Shown piece after piece: positions 15,653-25,065 of a stretch of 51,856 nucleotides of DNA; the stretch's first letter is position 1, and each line of letters opens with the position of its first letter. Made by a program: the position numbers and the translations under genes. The notes beneath the pieces were generated by a model. The model was not told the origin of the DNA and made no database searches. It was given only the letters and a program-made list of their open reading frames with translations. Source of the stretch: Vibrio neptunius (GTDB lineage Bacteria; Pseudomonadota; Gammaproteobacteria; Enterobacterales; Vibrionaceae); contig NZ_JXXU01000075.1 of NCBI RefSeq assembly GCF_000967495.1, positions 1-51,856 of the forward strand, in the 5' to 3' direction.

Positions 15653-18562
15653 ATGACATTTGCTTTGGGCCAGCGCTGGATCAGCGATACGGAAAGCGAT
15701 TTAGGTTTAGGGACTGTAGTAGCATTGGATGCGCGCACTGTGACACTTATGTTCGCAGCTTCTGAAGAGAACCGAGTGTACGCTCGTAATGATGCTCCTG
15801 TAACCCGAGTAACCTTTAACGCTGGTGATGTCGTTGACAGTCAGCAAGGTTGGTCACTAAAGATTGAGCAAGTGGTCGAGGACCAAGGTCTGTTTACCTA
15901 TATAGGTACTCGCGAAGACAGCGGAGAACAAGAGGTTGTGCTGCGCGAAATTATGCTCAGCAATCAAATTCGTTTTAACAAACCTCAAGATAAATTGTTC
16001 GCGGGTCAAATTGACCGAATGGACAATTTTGTGCTCCGTTATCGTGCATTGATGAACCAGTATGAACAGCACAAGAGCCCAATGCGTGGTCTTTGTGGAA
16101 TGCGTGCGGGTCTCATTCCTCATCAGTTATATATTGCTCATGAGGTCGGTCGTCGTCATGCCCCTCGTGTTTTATTAGCTGATGAAGTCGGTCTAGGCAA
16201 AACCATCGAAGCTGGGATGATCATCCACCAACAGGTGCTGGCGGGTCGAGCGGAACGTATTTTGATAGTGGTTCCGGAAACCTTGCAGCATCAATGGTTG
16301 GTGGAAATGATGCGACGCTTCAACTTGCACTTCTCTATTTTTGATGAAGAGCGCTGTATCGAGGCATTTGCTGATGCGGATAACCCATTTGATACTCAAC
16401 AATATGTGCTGTGTTCACTGGATTTCTTGCGCAAGAGCCGCAAGCGCTTTGAACAAGCGCTTGACGGTGAATGGGACTTACTGGTTGTTGATGAAGCTCA
16501 CCACTTAGAATGGAGTCAAGAAAAACCAAGTCGTGAGTATCAGGTGGTTGAAGGGCTGGCAGAGCGTACCCCAGGCGTACTCCTTTTGACTGCAACCCCA
16601 GAACAACTAGGACGTGAAAGTCACTTTGCCCGTCTGCGTTTGCTCGATTCAGACCGCTTCTATGACTACCAAGCGTTTGTTGAGGAAGAAGAGCAATACG
16701 CGCCAGTAGCGGATTCAGTGAGTGCGTTGTTCTCCGGCCAACAGCTCGAGAATGAAGCTAAAAATCAGATTACTGAATTGTTGTCTGAACAGGATGTTGA
16801 GCCTTTATTCCGCATTATTGAAAGCGATAGCGAAGAAGAAGCTAAAGCTGCAGCTCGTCAGGAACTGATTGATAACCTGATGGACCGCCATGGCACAGGA
16901 CGTGTACTGTTCCGTAACACCCGTGCAGCGATCAAAGGCTTCCCAGTGCGCAACGTAAACTTGCTGCCCATGCCGATTCCTCAGCAGTATACGACGTCGA
17001 TGCGCGTATCAGGCATGATTGGTGGCAAAATAAGCCCTGAAGCACGTGCGTTGAAAAATCTCTATCCGGAAGAGATCTTCCAAGAATTTGAAGGCGATGA
17101 TGCCAGCTGGTGGCAATTTGATTCACGCGTCAATTGGTTGATTGAGAAGATCAAACAAAAGCGAAGTGATAAGATTTTGGTTATTGCTTCTCGTGCTAGC
17201 ACAGCGCTTCAGCTGGAGCAGGCGTTGCGTGAACGTGAAGGTATCCGTGCTACTGTGTTTCACGAAGGTATGTCGATTTTAGAACGCGATAAAGCGGCCG
17301 CTTACTTTGCGCAGGAAGAGGGCGGGGCTCAGGTACTAATCTGTAGTGAAATCGGTTCAGAAGGTCGTAACTTCCAGTTTGCAAACCAACTAGTGATGTT
17401 CGATTTGCCGTTTAACCCTGACTTACTTGAGCAGCGTATTGGCCGCCTAGACCGTATTGGTCAGAGCCGCGATATTGATATTCACGTTCCTTATCTGGAG
17501 CAAACTTCACAGGCTATTTTAGCGCGTTGGTTCGATGAAGGCCTGAATGCGTTTGCTGATACTTGCCCGACAGGTCGCGCGGTGTATGACAAGTTCTCTG
17601 ATCGTTTGATTGAAATGCTGGCTTCGGGTGACGTTACCGAACTCGATGATGTGATCAGCGAATCGGCAGCGATGAACAAAGAGCTTAAGTCTCAACTTGA
17701 GCAAGGACGTGACCGTTTACTGGAAATGCATTCCAATGGTGGTGAAAAAGCGCAGCAGATAGTCGATAAGATTGCGGCCACCGATGGTGATACCAATCTA
17801 GTGACGTTTGCGTTGAGTCTGTTTGATACCATTGGCCTTAATCAGGATGATAAAGGGGAGAATGCCTTGGTAGTAACACCATCTGAGCACATGATGGTGC
17901 CAAGTTATCCTGGTCTGCCTTACGAAGGTGCAACAATTACCTTCGATCGTGATACGGCGTTGTCTCGAGAAGATATGAACTTCATCAGTTGGGAGCACCC
18001 GATGATTCAGGGCGGTATCGACTTATTGATGAGTGAAGGTGTCGGTGTCGCCGCAGTATCTCTCCTCAAAAACAAAGCGTTGCCAGTAGGCACTATGCTG
18101 CTTGAGTTGGTATATAGAGTTGATGCCCAAGCGCCAAAACGAAGCGGTATCAGTCGTTTCCTACCAACCACACCAATTCGTTTGATGTTGGATGGCAAAG
18201 GCAGTGACTTATCAGGGCAGGTCGAGTTTGAAAGCTTTAATCGCCAGCTTAGCCCAGTAGGCCGCCATATGGCGACGAAATTGGTGTCTTCAGTTCAGGC
18301 TCAGGTGCATCAGATGATCACCGCAGGTGAAGCGCTTATTGTCGAAAAGGTCGAAGCTGTCCGGGCGCAAGCGCAACGGGAAATGCAGGCGAGCTTGAAT
18401 GCAGAGCTAGAACGATTGCAAGCATTGAAGGCGGTTAACCCAAACATTCGTGATGAAGAACTGGCGGCGATTGAAGAGCAAATGAGAGAGCTCAATGGCT
18501 ACATTGCTCAAGCTCAATATCAACTAGATTCTCTGCGTATGATCGTTGTTTCTCACAACTGA
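15653..18562 (+). CDS. rapA: RNA polymerase-associated ATPase RapA (HepA)
   Basis: The 969-residue SWI2/SNF2-family translocase binds RNA polymerase and recycles it from post-termination complexes. The N-terminal Tudor-like domains (about 1-110, opening FALGQRWISDTESDLGLGTV) are followed by the helicase core with Walker A ADEVGLGKTIEAGMI, the DEAH-type box VVDEAHHLEW, LLLTATPEQ, the second RecA-like lobe ending QRIGRLDRIGQ, and the long RapA-specific C-terminus. The length is one residue from E. coli RapA (968). The ATG is 12 bases after GAGGTAG-like sequence. It ends at a strong bidirectional terminator. Confidence 0.97.
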   Translation: MTFALGQRWISDTESDLGLGTVVALDARTVTLMFAASEENRVYARNDAPVTRVTFNAGDVVDSQQGWSLKIEQVVEDQGLFTYIGTREDSGEQEVVLREIMLSNQIRFNKPQDKLFAGQIDRMDNFVLRYRALMNQYEQHKSPMRGLCGMRAGLIPHQLYIAHEVGRRHAPRVLLADEVGLGKTIEAGMIIHQQVLAGRAERILIVVPETLQHQWLVEMMRRFNLHFSIFDEERCIEAFADADNPFDTQQYVLCSLDFLRKSRKRFEQALDGEWDLLVVDEAHHLEWSQEKPSREYQVVEGLAERTPGVLLLTATPEQLGRESHFARLRLLDSDRFYDYQAFVEEEEQYAPVADSVSALFSGQQLENEAKNQITELLSEQDVEPLFRIIESDSEEEAKAAARQELIDNLMDRHGTGRVLFRNTRAAIKGFPVRNVNLLPMPIPQQYTTSMRVSGMIGGKISPEARALKNLYPEEIFQEFEGDDASWWQFDSRVNWLIEKIKQKRSDKILVIASRASTALQLEQALREREGIRATVFHEGMSILERDKAAAYFAQEEGGAQVLICSEIGSEGRNFQFANQLVMFDLPFNPDLLEQRIGRLDRIGQSRDIDIHVPYLEQTSQAILARWFDEGLNAFADTCPTGRAVYDKFSDRLIEMLASGDVTELDDVISESAAMNKELKSQLEQGRDRLLEMHSNGGEKAQQIVDKIAATDGDTNLVTFALSLFDTIGLNQDDKGENALVVTPSEHMMVPSYPGLPYEGATITFDRDTALSREDMNFISWEHPMIQGGIDLLMSEGVGVAAVSLLKNKALPVGTMLLELVYRVDAQAPKRSGISRFLPTTPIRLMLDGKGSDLSGQVEFESFNRQLSPVGRHMATKLVSSVQAQVHQMITAGEALIVEKVEAVRAQAQREMQASLNAELERLQALKAVNPNIRDEELAAIEEQMRELNGYIAQAQYQLDSLRMIVVSHN

Positions 18563-18579
18563 TTTACGTAACTTACAGT

Positions 18580-18607
18580 AAAAGGCCTTCATTTGAAGGC
18601 CTTTTTT
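18580..18607. terminator. Bidirectional terminator, rapA and Nramp-like gene
   Basis: AAAAGGCCTTC pairs with GAAGGCCTTTT across loop ATTT and is followed by further T. It lies between the convergent ends of rapA and the transporter gene. Confidence 0.92.
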
Positions 18608-18623
18608 GTTGGTCGATATTTGG

Positions 18624-19895
18624 CTACATCAGCCACTTCCACCACACAAATACTGTCAAGAAACCAAACAGGTAGACAAGACCTGTGATGGAGAGCCATT
18701 TCAGTTTACTGCTGAGCACTAAAGGTTCTGGCAATTGAGATTTTGAAACCAGAATATAGTTAAGTAGCGCGAAAAACGGTGTGGTCATAAAGGCCAGAAT
18801 CATTGCAAAATCAAGCATTGGTAGAAGTGCTGTCGCCCAGAATACGATAATTGACAGTGCCGCTGCGGAGATAAGTAACATCCAACCTTGAGTCACTTTA
18901 TGCTTCATCTCTTTTTGCTTGCGCAGTAGTCGTTGAGATTCTGAAATCACTCGAGCGTAGCCGTCAATCACTGTAATCGTACTGCCAAAAATGCAGAAGA
19001 ACGCAACGGCTGCAATCAGGTAACGCGACCACTCTCCAATGGTTGATGCGTAGAGCCCAACCAACTGATGTGAAAATCCTACACCCGATTGAGATAGTTC
19101 AATATTGCTGCCGTGTAAGACCAAAGTACCCAGCGCAAGGAAGACAATCGCCAGAATAGCGGTACCGATGTAGCCCACATTGAAATCAAACAAAGCAGAA
19201 CGAGCGGTTACCTTTTGGTGGTGTTGCTGACTTTTAAGCCACATTGAAGTCAGGCTGGAAATTTCAATCGGTGCTGGCATCCAACCCATGGTTACAACAA
19301 TAAAACCGATAGCGGCAATGGACCAAGGCGAGGGCGCTTCAAAAGCGGGAGCCGCTTCGACAGGGTTACCTGCGGCAATAGTGACCGCAGTCAATGTTGC
19401 GATGGTCAGTACCGCCATAATGATTTTGGATAAGGTGTCGAGGGCTTTGTAGTGACCTGCAAACAGAATCGTTAAACAGGTGACTAAGACGATTAAGCAC
19501 AAGCTCGTAGTCGAGAGCTCGAAAGGAATAAAGTAACCCAACAAGCTAGCACTGAAGAGGAGTAAGGCGGCTGTGTTAACGACGCCTGAAACGACGCTGA
19601 GTGCGACAAACAGCCATAGGTAAGGTCGACCTAGCTTGGCGTAGCCTTCGACCAGACTTTCTCCGGTTCCCATGGTGTACTGTACGCTGGCACGGAAAAA
19701 TGGGTATTTAAAAAAGTTAACTAACAAAATGAGTGCGGCTAGCTGCCAACCGTAAATTGCACCGGCTTTGGTTGAAGCCACCAGATGTGATCCTCCCACC
19801 GCAGCGGCGGCCATCATAATTCCTGGGCCTAGCGAGCGGATGAGTTGTGACAGAGAGCATTTGGGTTTGCTTTCTGAAGCGGAGATCGTTTCCAT
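18624..19895 (-). CDS. Divergent Nramp-superfamily transporter
   Basis: The 423-residue inner-membrane protein has about 11 hydrophobic segments in the Nramp (LeuT-like) arrangement, opening SLGPGIMMAAAAVGGSHLV and carrying GTGESLVEGYAKLGRPYL. In classical Mn/Fe Nramp/MntH proteins the metal is held by DPGN in helix 1 and MPHN in helix 6. Here the first motif is replaced by AVGGSH and the sixth-helix motif by MPAP, so the canonical metal ligands Asp, Asn and the second-motif residues are absent. Divalent metal transport is therefore not safe to assume; the substrate is unknown. It stands alone between convergent rapA and divergent rluA. Confidence 0.85.
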   Translation of the reverse strand: METISASESKPKCSLSQLIRSLGPGIMMAAAAVGGSHLVASTKAGAIYGWQLAALILLVNFFKYPFFRASVQYTMGTGESLVEGYAKLGRPYLWLFVALSVVSGVVNTAALLLFSASLLGYFIPFELSTTSLCLIVLVTCLTILFAGHYKALDTLSKIIMAVLTIATLTAVTIAAGNPVEAAPAFEAPSPWSIAAIGFIVVTMGWMPAPIEISSLTSMWLKSQQHHQKVTARSALFDFNVGYIGTAILAIVFLALGTLVLHGSNIELSQSGVGFSHQLVGLYASTIGEWSRYLIAAVAFFCIFGSTITVIDGYARVISESQRLLRKQKEMKHKVTQGWMLLISAAALSIIVFWATALLPMLDFAMILAFMTTPFFALLNYILVSKSQLPEPLVLSSKLKWLSITGLVYLFGFLTVFVWWKWLM

Positions 19896-20082
19896 TTGGG
19901 TTCCTTGATGTTTTTGTCGTTATTGATTATTTCTTGTCAACTTTAAGTATGAATATCACATGCAATCAATGTGTTAAATATTATTTACATGAAAAAAGCT
20001 AAAGCATACTAGGATGTGGAAACGCCGTCACAAGCCTGACTCTGATATACTGGTTGCGTTTTATACCTGATTGAGATGTTTT

Positions 20083-20820
20083 ATGGCTATGCAACAATAC
20101 TACCCTCCGACTGAGCCATGGATTGAGCGAGTATTTGAAGATGAAGGCATCCTTGTTGTGAATAAACCGTCGGGTCTCTTGTCTGTGCCCGGAAGGGCTG
20201 AAGAGCACTACGACAGTATGTGGAGCCGTTTAAAAGACATTTATCCCGACATCCAACCTGTTCATCGCCTTGACATGTCAACTTCAGGTTTGATGCTGTT
20301 TGCCAAGAACAAGCCCACAGAGTCGGCGTTAAAAAAACAGTTTCAGTTTCGCCTCACGCATAAGGTCTACTATGCTCGTGTATGGGGGCAGGTTGAACAA
20401 CAAGAGGGAAAAGTGGATCTTCCACTGATTTGTGATTGGCCAAATCGGCCGAAGCAGAAAGTCTGTTTTGATCAGGGTAAGCCATCTCAAACCTTATTTG
20501 AGGTGGCGAAGCGGGAGGAGCAGACCACCATTGTTAGGTTACTGCCTATTACAGGGCGCTCACATCAGTTGCGTGTGCATATGCAGGCTTTAGGGCATCC
20601 GATTGTCGGAGATGAATTTTATTCACAAGGAGAAGCGTTTGAATTCTCCAACCGTCTTGAACTGCATGCGGCTGAATTGAGTTTTTACCACCCTCAAGAT
20701 GATCGCTTACGCAGTATTTTTGTTCCTTGTGATTTTTATCCTGAAGCGGAGGCGTTGATCTTTAACTATTTCGATCCTGTGCGAGAATTGCCTGATTACA
20801 AAGCGCTGCCGCGTCCATGA
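20083..20820 (+). CDS. rluA: 23S rRNA/tRNA pseudouridine synthase RluA
   Basis: The 245-residue enzyme isomerises a uridine in 23S rRNA (U746) and in certain tRNAs (U32) to pseudouridine. The catalytic motif HRLDMSTSG is at residues 61-69, with the nucleophilic aspartate at 64, the same number as in E. coli RluA. ILVVNKPSGLLSVPGR and LLPITGRSHQLRVHM are further family motifs. The ATG at 20083 is preferred over an upstream in-frame TTG; MQQYYPPTEPW may instead start two codons later. The gene is 29 bases upstream of the 2-hydroxyacid dehydrogenase, so the two are probably cotranscribed. Confidence 0.95.
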   Translation: MAMQQYYPPTEPWIERVFEDEGILVVNKPSGLLSVPGRAEEHYDSMWSRLKDIYPDIQPVHRLDMSTSGLMLFAKNKPTESALKKQFQFRLTHKVYYARVWGQVEQQEGKVDLPLICDWPNRPKQKVCFDQGKPSQTLFEVAKREEQTTIVRLLPITGRSHQLRVHMQALGHPIVGDEFYSQGEAFEFSNRLELHAAELSFYHPQDDRLRSIFVPCDFYPEAEALIFNYFDPVRELPDYKALPRP

Positions 20821-20849
20821 TTTCATTATAGGCAGCGAAAGGAGAAACT

Positions 20850-21812
20850 ATGTCGCTGCCGAATGTTGTATTCTTGGATCGTACAACGATCCCAACTCAT
20901 ATCGAATTACCTCACCTTACTTTTGACCATCAATGGATTGAATATGATTTTACCAGCCCTGAGCTGGTAGTAGAGCGGTTGAAAAATGCTCAAATCGTGA
21001 TCACTAATAAAGTCGTATTAGATGCGGCAGTATTGCGTCAACTGCCGGAGCTCAAGCTGGTCGCTGTCTCGGCTACTGGCTTCAACAACATCGACATTGA
21101 TTACTGCCGCGAGCAAAGCATCGCCGTCACAAACGTGCAAGGCTATGCCACTCAATCGGTGCCTGAACATGTGGTTGGAATGATATTTGCCCTTAAACGC
21201 AATCTAATCGGTTACCACAATGATATTGCTAATGGGGAATGGCAGCGCAATAAGCAGTTTTGCTTCTTTACTCACCCAATTGGTGACGTAGCAGGATCAA
21301 CTTTGGGCGTTGTTGGCTCTGGAGCTTTGGGTCAGGCCACTGCGGTTCTGGCTAGGGCGGTTGGGATGCAGGTTATTTACGCCGAACATAAAGGCGCAAA
21401 CCATTGTCGAAATGGCTACCTGCCATTTGAGCAGGTTTTGATGATGGCTGATGTGTTGACGCTACATTGTCCGTTGAATGAACGAACTCATCACTTAATT
21501 GGGCATCAAGAACTCACTCAAATGAAACCTCATAGTGTGCTTATCAATACCGGACGGGGTGGTTTAGTTGATGAAATGGCTCTGCTAGAGGCCTTAAAAC
21601 GGGGCACCATTGCTGGCGCTGGCGTAGATGTGTTTAGCCAAGAGCCAGCGGATGATAGCAATCCGCTACTCGCCAATATTAATTTGCCCAATTTACTCCT
21701 AACACCACACGTGGCGTGGGGTAGTGATTCATCGATACAGAATCTAGCGAATATTCTGATGGACAATATTAACGCTTTTCATCAAGGGCGAGAGCAAAAC
21801 CGTGTCGTTTAG
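20850..21812 (+). CDS. D-2-hydroxyacid dehydrogenase (glycerate/hydroxypyruvate-type)
   Basis: The 320-residue NAD(P)-dependent oxidoreductase acts on D-2-hydroxyacids, with hydroxypyruvate/glycerate the likeliest substrate by resemblance to HprA; this is not proven by sequence. The nucleotide-binding motif is GVVGSGALGQATAVLARA. The catalytic set is visible: R236 in NTGRGGLVDE, an acidic residue in DVFSQEPADD and H287 in LTPHVAWGS. The substrate loop SATGFNNID is present. The ATG follows AAAGGAGAAACT. The final four bases overlap the stop of the convergent binding-protein gene. Confidence 0.92.
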   Translation: MSLPNVVFLDRTTIPTHIELPHLTFDHQWIEYDFTSPELVVERLKNAQIVITNKVVLDAAVLRQLPELKLVAVSATGFNNIDIDYCREQSIAVTNVQGYATQSVPEHVVGMIFALKRNLIGYHNDIANGEWQRNKQFCFFTHPIGDVAGSTLGVVGSGALGQATAVLARAVGMQVIYAEHKGANHCRNGYLPFEQVLMMADVLTLHCPLNERTHHLIGHQELTQMKPHSVLINTGRGGLVDEMALLEALKRGTIAGAGVDVFSQEPADDSNPLLANINLPNLLLTPHVAWGSDSSIQNLANILMDNINAFHQGREQNRVV

Positions 21813-22546
21813 TTACTTTGAGATTGCTGCTGATGCCATTTAATAAGCCCTTGGTTAAAAACCTCTAGTAGTTTTTTTCCTCTTGGGCTTAGTTTTGAGA
21901 ACATGACAAAGCCGTCGTTATTGAGAAAAGGTTTCGGGTGGTAGGTAATATTACCCTGAATCTCTTCTGGTTGTTGGTTTAGGTGATACATGCCGATTTG
22001 ACGTTCTTCCGGATAGATTTGGATGCGTTTGTGGTTAAGGCGCAACAGATTCTGACTGGGGCTATTGACCCGGCTTATACTGACCTCTTTGGCATCAATT
22101 AGCCTATCCAAAGCTTCCCCATAGCTGTAACCAAGCCCGCCGCCCATCTTGTAGCCTTTTAGATCGTCTATAGTAGACCAATCAAAGGCGAGGTCTTTGT
22201 GATGAAAGAAAACAAATTGCTCTTGTGATACGGGTTCACTGAAATAGAAATGTTCCGTCCGCTCATCATCAAACATCCACACCGCAGTGGCATCATATTC
22301 ACCACTTTGGGCTTTCTCATAAGCTCTTGCCCAAGGGTAGAAAGTGAAAACCACCTCATAACCTTGTAACGCAAAAACCTGCTTGATGGTTTGTGCGACG
22401 ACACCGTAATCTTCTAGGCTTTGACCGATAAAAGGAGGCCAATCTCCAGCGGTGATTTTGACGGTTTTACGCGTGTTTTCGGCGTAGGCTGATGATATGA
22501 ATAAACAGAGAAGCAAGGGAATAGCCGCTAGTGATTTCTTCAACAT
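21809..22546 (-). CDS. Periplasmic amino-acid-type solute-binding protein
   Basis: The 245-residue product has a signal peptide (KKSLAAIPLLLCLFISSAYA, cleavage after about residue 22) and a bacterial extracellular solute-binding family 3 fold. Family features are VKITAGDWPPFIGQ near the mature N-terminus, YEKAQSGEYDATAVW, FYFSEPVSQEQFVFF and a domain-crossing LKGYKMGGGLGYSYGEAL. No permease or ATPase gene is adjacent, so it is an orphan: it may serve a transporter elsewhere or act as a sensor-type or PhnD-like binding protein. Its stop codon overlaps the neighbouring dehydrogenase stop by four bases. Confidence 0.88.
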   Translation of the reverse strand: MLKKSLAAIPLLLCLFISSAYAENTRKTVKITAGDWPPFIGQSLEDYGVVAQTIKQVFALQGYEVVFTFYPWARAYEKAQSGEYDATAVWMFDDERTEHFYFSEPVSQEQFVFFHHKDLAFDWSTIDDLKGYKMGGGLGYSYGEALDRLIDAKEVSISRVNSPSQNLLRLNHKRIQIYPEERQIGMYHLNQQPEEIQGNITYHPKPFLNNDGFVMFSKLSPRGKKLLEVFNQGLIKWHQQQSQSN

Positions 22547-22729
22547 CTGGGTTCCTTATTTGGTGACCTCTTAAGTAATTCTAGAAGACACGTACTCGAT
22601 TGGCTCAATAACAACAAAAGCGTTGAGCGAACATGACGGTAGCCAAGCAAAAAGTATTTGAGATCTCATGAGGAAACAAATTTGGCGTCCACCATATGTA
22701 AAATTATTGTGTCAATAACTCATGTTATT

Positions 22730-22745
22730 TGTGATGTACATCAAT
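22730..22745 (+). promoter_or_regulatory. Predicted CRP-cAMP site before the DUF898-M48 pair
   Basis: TGTGATGTACATCAAT has the full left half-site and TCA of the right, and the inner bases GATnTAnATC of the strong consensus. It lies 100 bases upstream of the DUF898 start and about 185 bases upstream of the divergent binding-protein gene, so it could serve either. Confidence 0.6.
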
Positions 22746-22845
22746 TGGTTGCATTTTCTTGTTATTAAGACATGGACGATGGCAATGAAATGTAAGAAAT
22801 TATTTGCCTTGTTTTTTTAGTCAACTACGTCAGGAAATGTAATAA

Positions 22846-24021
22846 ATGGAACAAAAACATACAACGAATCCCATTAATTTTAAGGGGAAAGGAGGCGAAT
22901 TCTTTGGCATTTGGATAGTCAATGTTCTGCTGAGCATCATCACTTTGGGCATTTATTCTGCTTGGGCGAAGGTCAGAACAAAACGCTATTTCTACGGCAA
23001 TACCTATGTCGACAATGATAACTTTGAGTATCATGCTGTGCCGATGCAAATCCTCAAAGGGCGTTTAGTCGCTGTTGCAGTTCTAGTCATTTGGGCTGTG
23101 GCTAACGCATTTTTCCCAGTAGTGAGTGCTGTACTACTACTGGCTTTTTACATTGCTTTACCTTGGTTATTGTGGAGCAATGCCCGTTTTGATGCCGCAA
23201 TGACGAGTTACCGCAATGTTCATTTCTCTTTTGACTCTTCATTAAAAGATGCATATGTGGCACTGATGGGACGAGGTTTAGGCGCTTTGCTGGCTGTGGC
23301 TATTTACGTTGGTGTAGTCATGGGAGTCGCCAGTGTTTCGCCGGTAGGAGCAACGGTATTGGGTATTGCTTCTTTTGTTTTCATGGCTGTGGTATATGCA
23401 TGGGTCGTGGCTGGCGCACATAGATATTTTTCTAATGGCTATCGATACGGAGACTGGAAGTTCAGTGCAGAACTCGAAACTGGCTTCTTCTTCAAAACCT
23501 ATCTAAAGGCGATTGGTCTGGGTATTGTTGCGTCGATTGTTCTTTTGGTTGTGATGTCTCTGACGGTATTCAGCGGTTTCGATTTCACCGCATTTCAGAG
23601 TGGCGATCTAAGCTCGTTTATGGGCGCATCTCAGTTTGTGACGTTTATTGTGGCCTACATAGCCATCATCATTCTGACTATCGGTCTGACGGCGTATACC
23701 ACCACAAGATTACGCAATTACATTTTTGATCAGCTACAAGCAAAATCGGCGCAAGAGTCAGACAATCGATACACTTTCAAGTCGTCACTAACTGCGAGAG
23801 GGTACACTTGGTTGGTGATCTCTAACTTCTTATTGCAGGTAGTAACCCTCAGTATTGCCAGACCTTGGGTTATGGTCAGAACGTCCCGCTATGTTGCTGA
23901 TAATACCGTTGTGTTCGGTGATATGAGCGCACTGAAAGCGACAGATCAAGATTCAACGGTCAAATCAGCGGTATCAGATGAAGTAGCTCAGGCTTTTGAT
24001 CTAGGTATCGGAATCAGCTAA
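22846..24021 (+). CDS. DUF898 (YjgN-like) polytopic membrane protein
   Basis: The 391-residue inner-membrane protein belongs with E. coli YjgN (DUF898), a family without known function. It is built from a repeated unit: an opening INFKGKGGEFFGIWIVNVLL then ITLGIYSAWAKVRTKRYFYGNTYVD. A similar TWLVISNFLLQVVTLSIARPWVMVRTSRY occurs near residues 325-352. About seven to eight hydrophobic segments lie between. Its last base overlaps the start of the M48 peptidase (TAATG). In E. coli yjgN sits beside valS, as here, so this position is old. The ATG follows CAGGAAATGTAATAA. Confidence 0.88.
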   Translation: MEQKHTTNPINFKGKGGEFFGIWIVNVLLSIITLGIYSAWAKVRTKRYFYGNTYVDNDNFEYHAVPMQILKGRLVAVAVLVIWAVANAFFPVVSAVLLLAFYIALPWLLWSNARFDAAMTSYRNVHFSFDSSLKDAYVALMGRGLGALLAVAIYVGVVMGVASVSPVGATVLGIASFVFMAVVYAWVVAGAHRYFSNGYRYGDWKFSAELETGFFFKTYLKAIGLGIVASIVLLVVMSLTVFSGFDFTAFQSGDLSSFMGASQFVTFIVAYIAIIILTIGLTAYTTTRLRNYIFDQLQAKSAQESDNRYTFKSSLTARGYTWLVISNFLLQVVTLSIARPWVMVRTSRYVADNTVVFGDMSALKATDQDSTVKSAVSDEVAQAFDLGIGIS

Positions 24022-25013
24022 TGCTATTTGACGGGGTGGCATTTCCGCCACGTAGCTCGGAGCGCCATCCTGCCAAGTTGGATGTCACTCAAGCCAACGC
24101 ATTAAGTTTGCGTGTTGATGGAAAAATCATCAGCTGTGACCAGCAATACGCCGATATCAGTGTGCCTGTTGGTAATCTCCCTGTGCGTTTTAAATTCCCC
24201 GATGGCTGGGTGTTTGTCGTGGAGAGAACTACAGACGTCAGCCACTGGCTGGAGCGAAATCGCAGAAGCAGTACTATTGATAAAATGGAAGCTAACTGGT
24301 TGGCGTGGCTGCTGTCAGTAGCAGTATGTATTGGAGTGGTATTAGGCAGCTACTTTTATGTTTTGCCATGGACCAGTGAGAAGGTCGCCAACGCCATCCC
24401 TGATTATGTAGCAGTGACGCTGGGCGATAAAGTGCTCGAAAGCTTTGATAATCGCTGGCAAGAGAGCAAGTTGAGTCTGCAAGAGCAGCATGCGATCCGC
24501 CAACGCGTGATTCAGCATGTCACACAGCTGGAACCACTACCTTATCCTATTGAGGTGGTGTTTCGCTCCTCAGAACTTGGCGCCAATGCATTTGCTTTAC
24601 CAGGTGGGAAAATCGTGTTGCTCGACGACTTGGTCACTCTAGCTGAGAATGAACAACAACTCGATAGCATTATACTTCACGAGCTAGGTCATGTTCATCA
24701 TCGCCATATGATAAAAAGCTTGGTCCACTCGAGCTTACTTTCCGTTGGCGTTGCCCTATTAACCGGCGAAAGTTCGGGAGTAGTGGATAACTTGGCTGGG
24801 CTAGGAGTTTTCTTCCTTGCCAATGGTCACTCTCGTGAAGCTGAATTGGAAGCTGACGTTTATGCTCGACAAGCGATGATGGATATCTATGGCAGTAGTG
24901 TGCCGATGGCAGACATGTTCGAGTTAATCAGGCAACAAGGAATGCTGGACGTACCAGAGTGGATGAGTACTCACCCTGATTTTGAGCTACGTATCCAGTC
25001 CGCACGCGAATAG
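24021..25013 (+). CDS. Membrane-anchored M48-family zinc metallopeptidase
   Basis: The 330-residue protein has an N-terminal soluble part (1-90), a membrane helix (about 92-115, LAWLLSVAVCIGVVLGSYFYV), then an M48 peptidase domain probably in the periplasm. The zinc and catalytic motif is HELGH at residues 220-224. The third ligand is E275 in AELEAD, with the conserved D279 four residues on. It lies one base overlapping DUF898, so the two are translated together and may form a membrane quality-control pair, by analogy with other M48 proteases (inference). No signal peptide precedes the first domain. Confidence 0.9.
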   Translation: MLFDGVAFPPRSSERHPAKLDVTQANALSLRVDGKIISCDQQYADISVPVGNLPVRFKFPDGWVFVVERTTDVSHWLERNRRSSTIDKMEANWLAWLLSVAVCIGVVLGSYFYVLPWTSEKVANAIPDYVAVTLGDKVLESFDNRWQESKLSLQEQHAIRQRVIQHVTQLEPLPYPIEVVFRSSELGANAFALPGGKIVLLDDLVTLAENEQQLDSIILHELGHVHHRHMIKSLVHSSLLSVGVALLTGESSGVVDNLAGLGVFFLANGHSREAELEADVYARQAMMDIYGSSVPMADMFELIRQQGMLDVPEWMSTHPDFELRIQSARE

Positions 25014-25020
25014 TAGAGAT

Positions 25021-25048
25021 AAAAAAGGCAGCGTATTCGCTGCCTTTT
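25021..25048. terminator. Bidirectional terminator, M48 gene and valS
   Basis: AAAAGGCAGCG (25023-25033) pairs with CGCTGCCTTTT (25038-25048) across loop TATT. It lies between the convergent ends of the M48 peptidase gene and valS. Confidence 0.92.
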
Positions 25049-25065
25049 CTTTGTGTGGTACTGGT

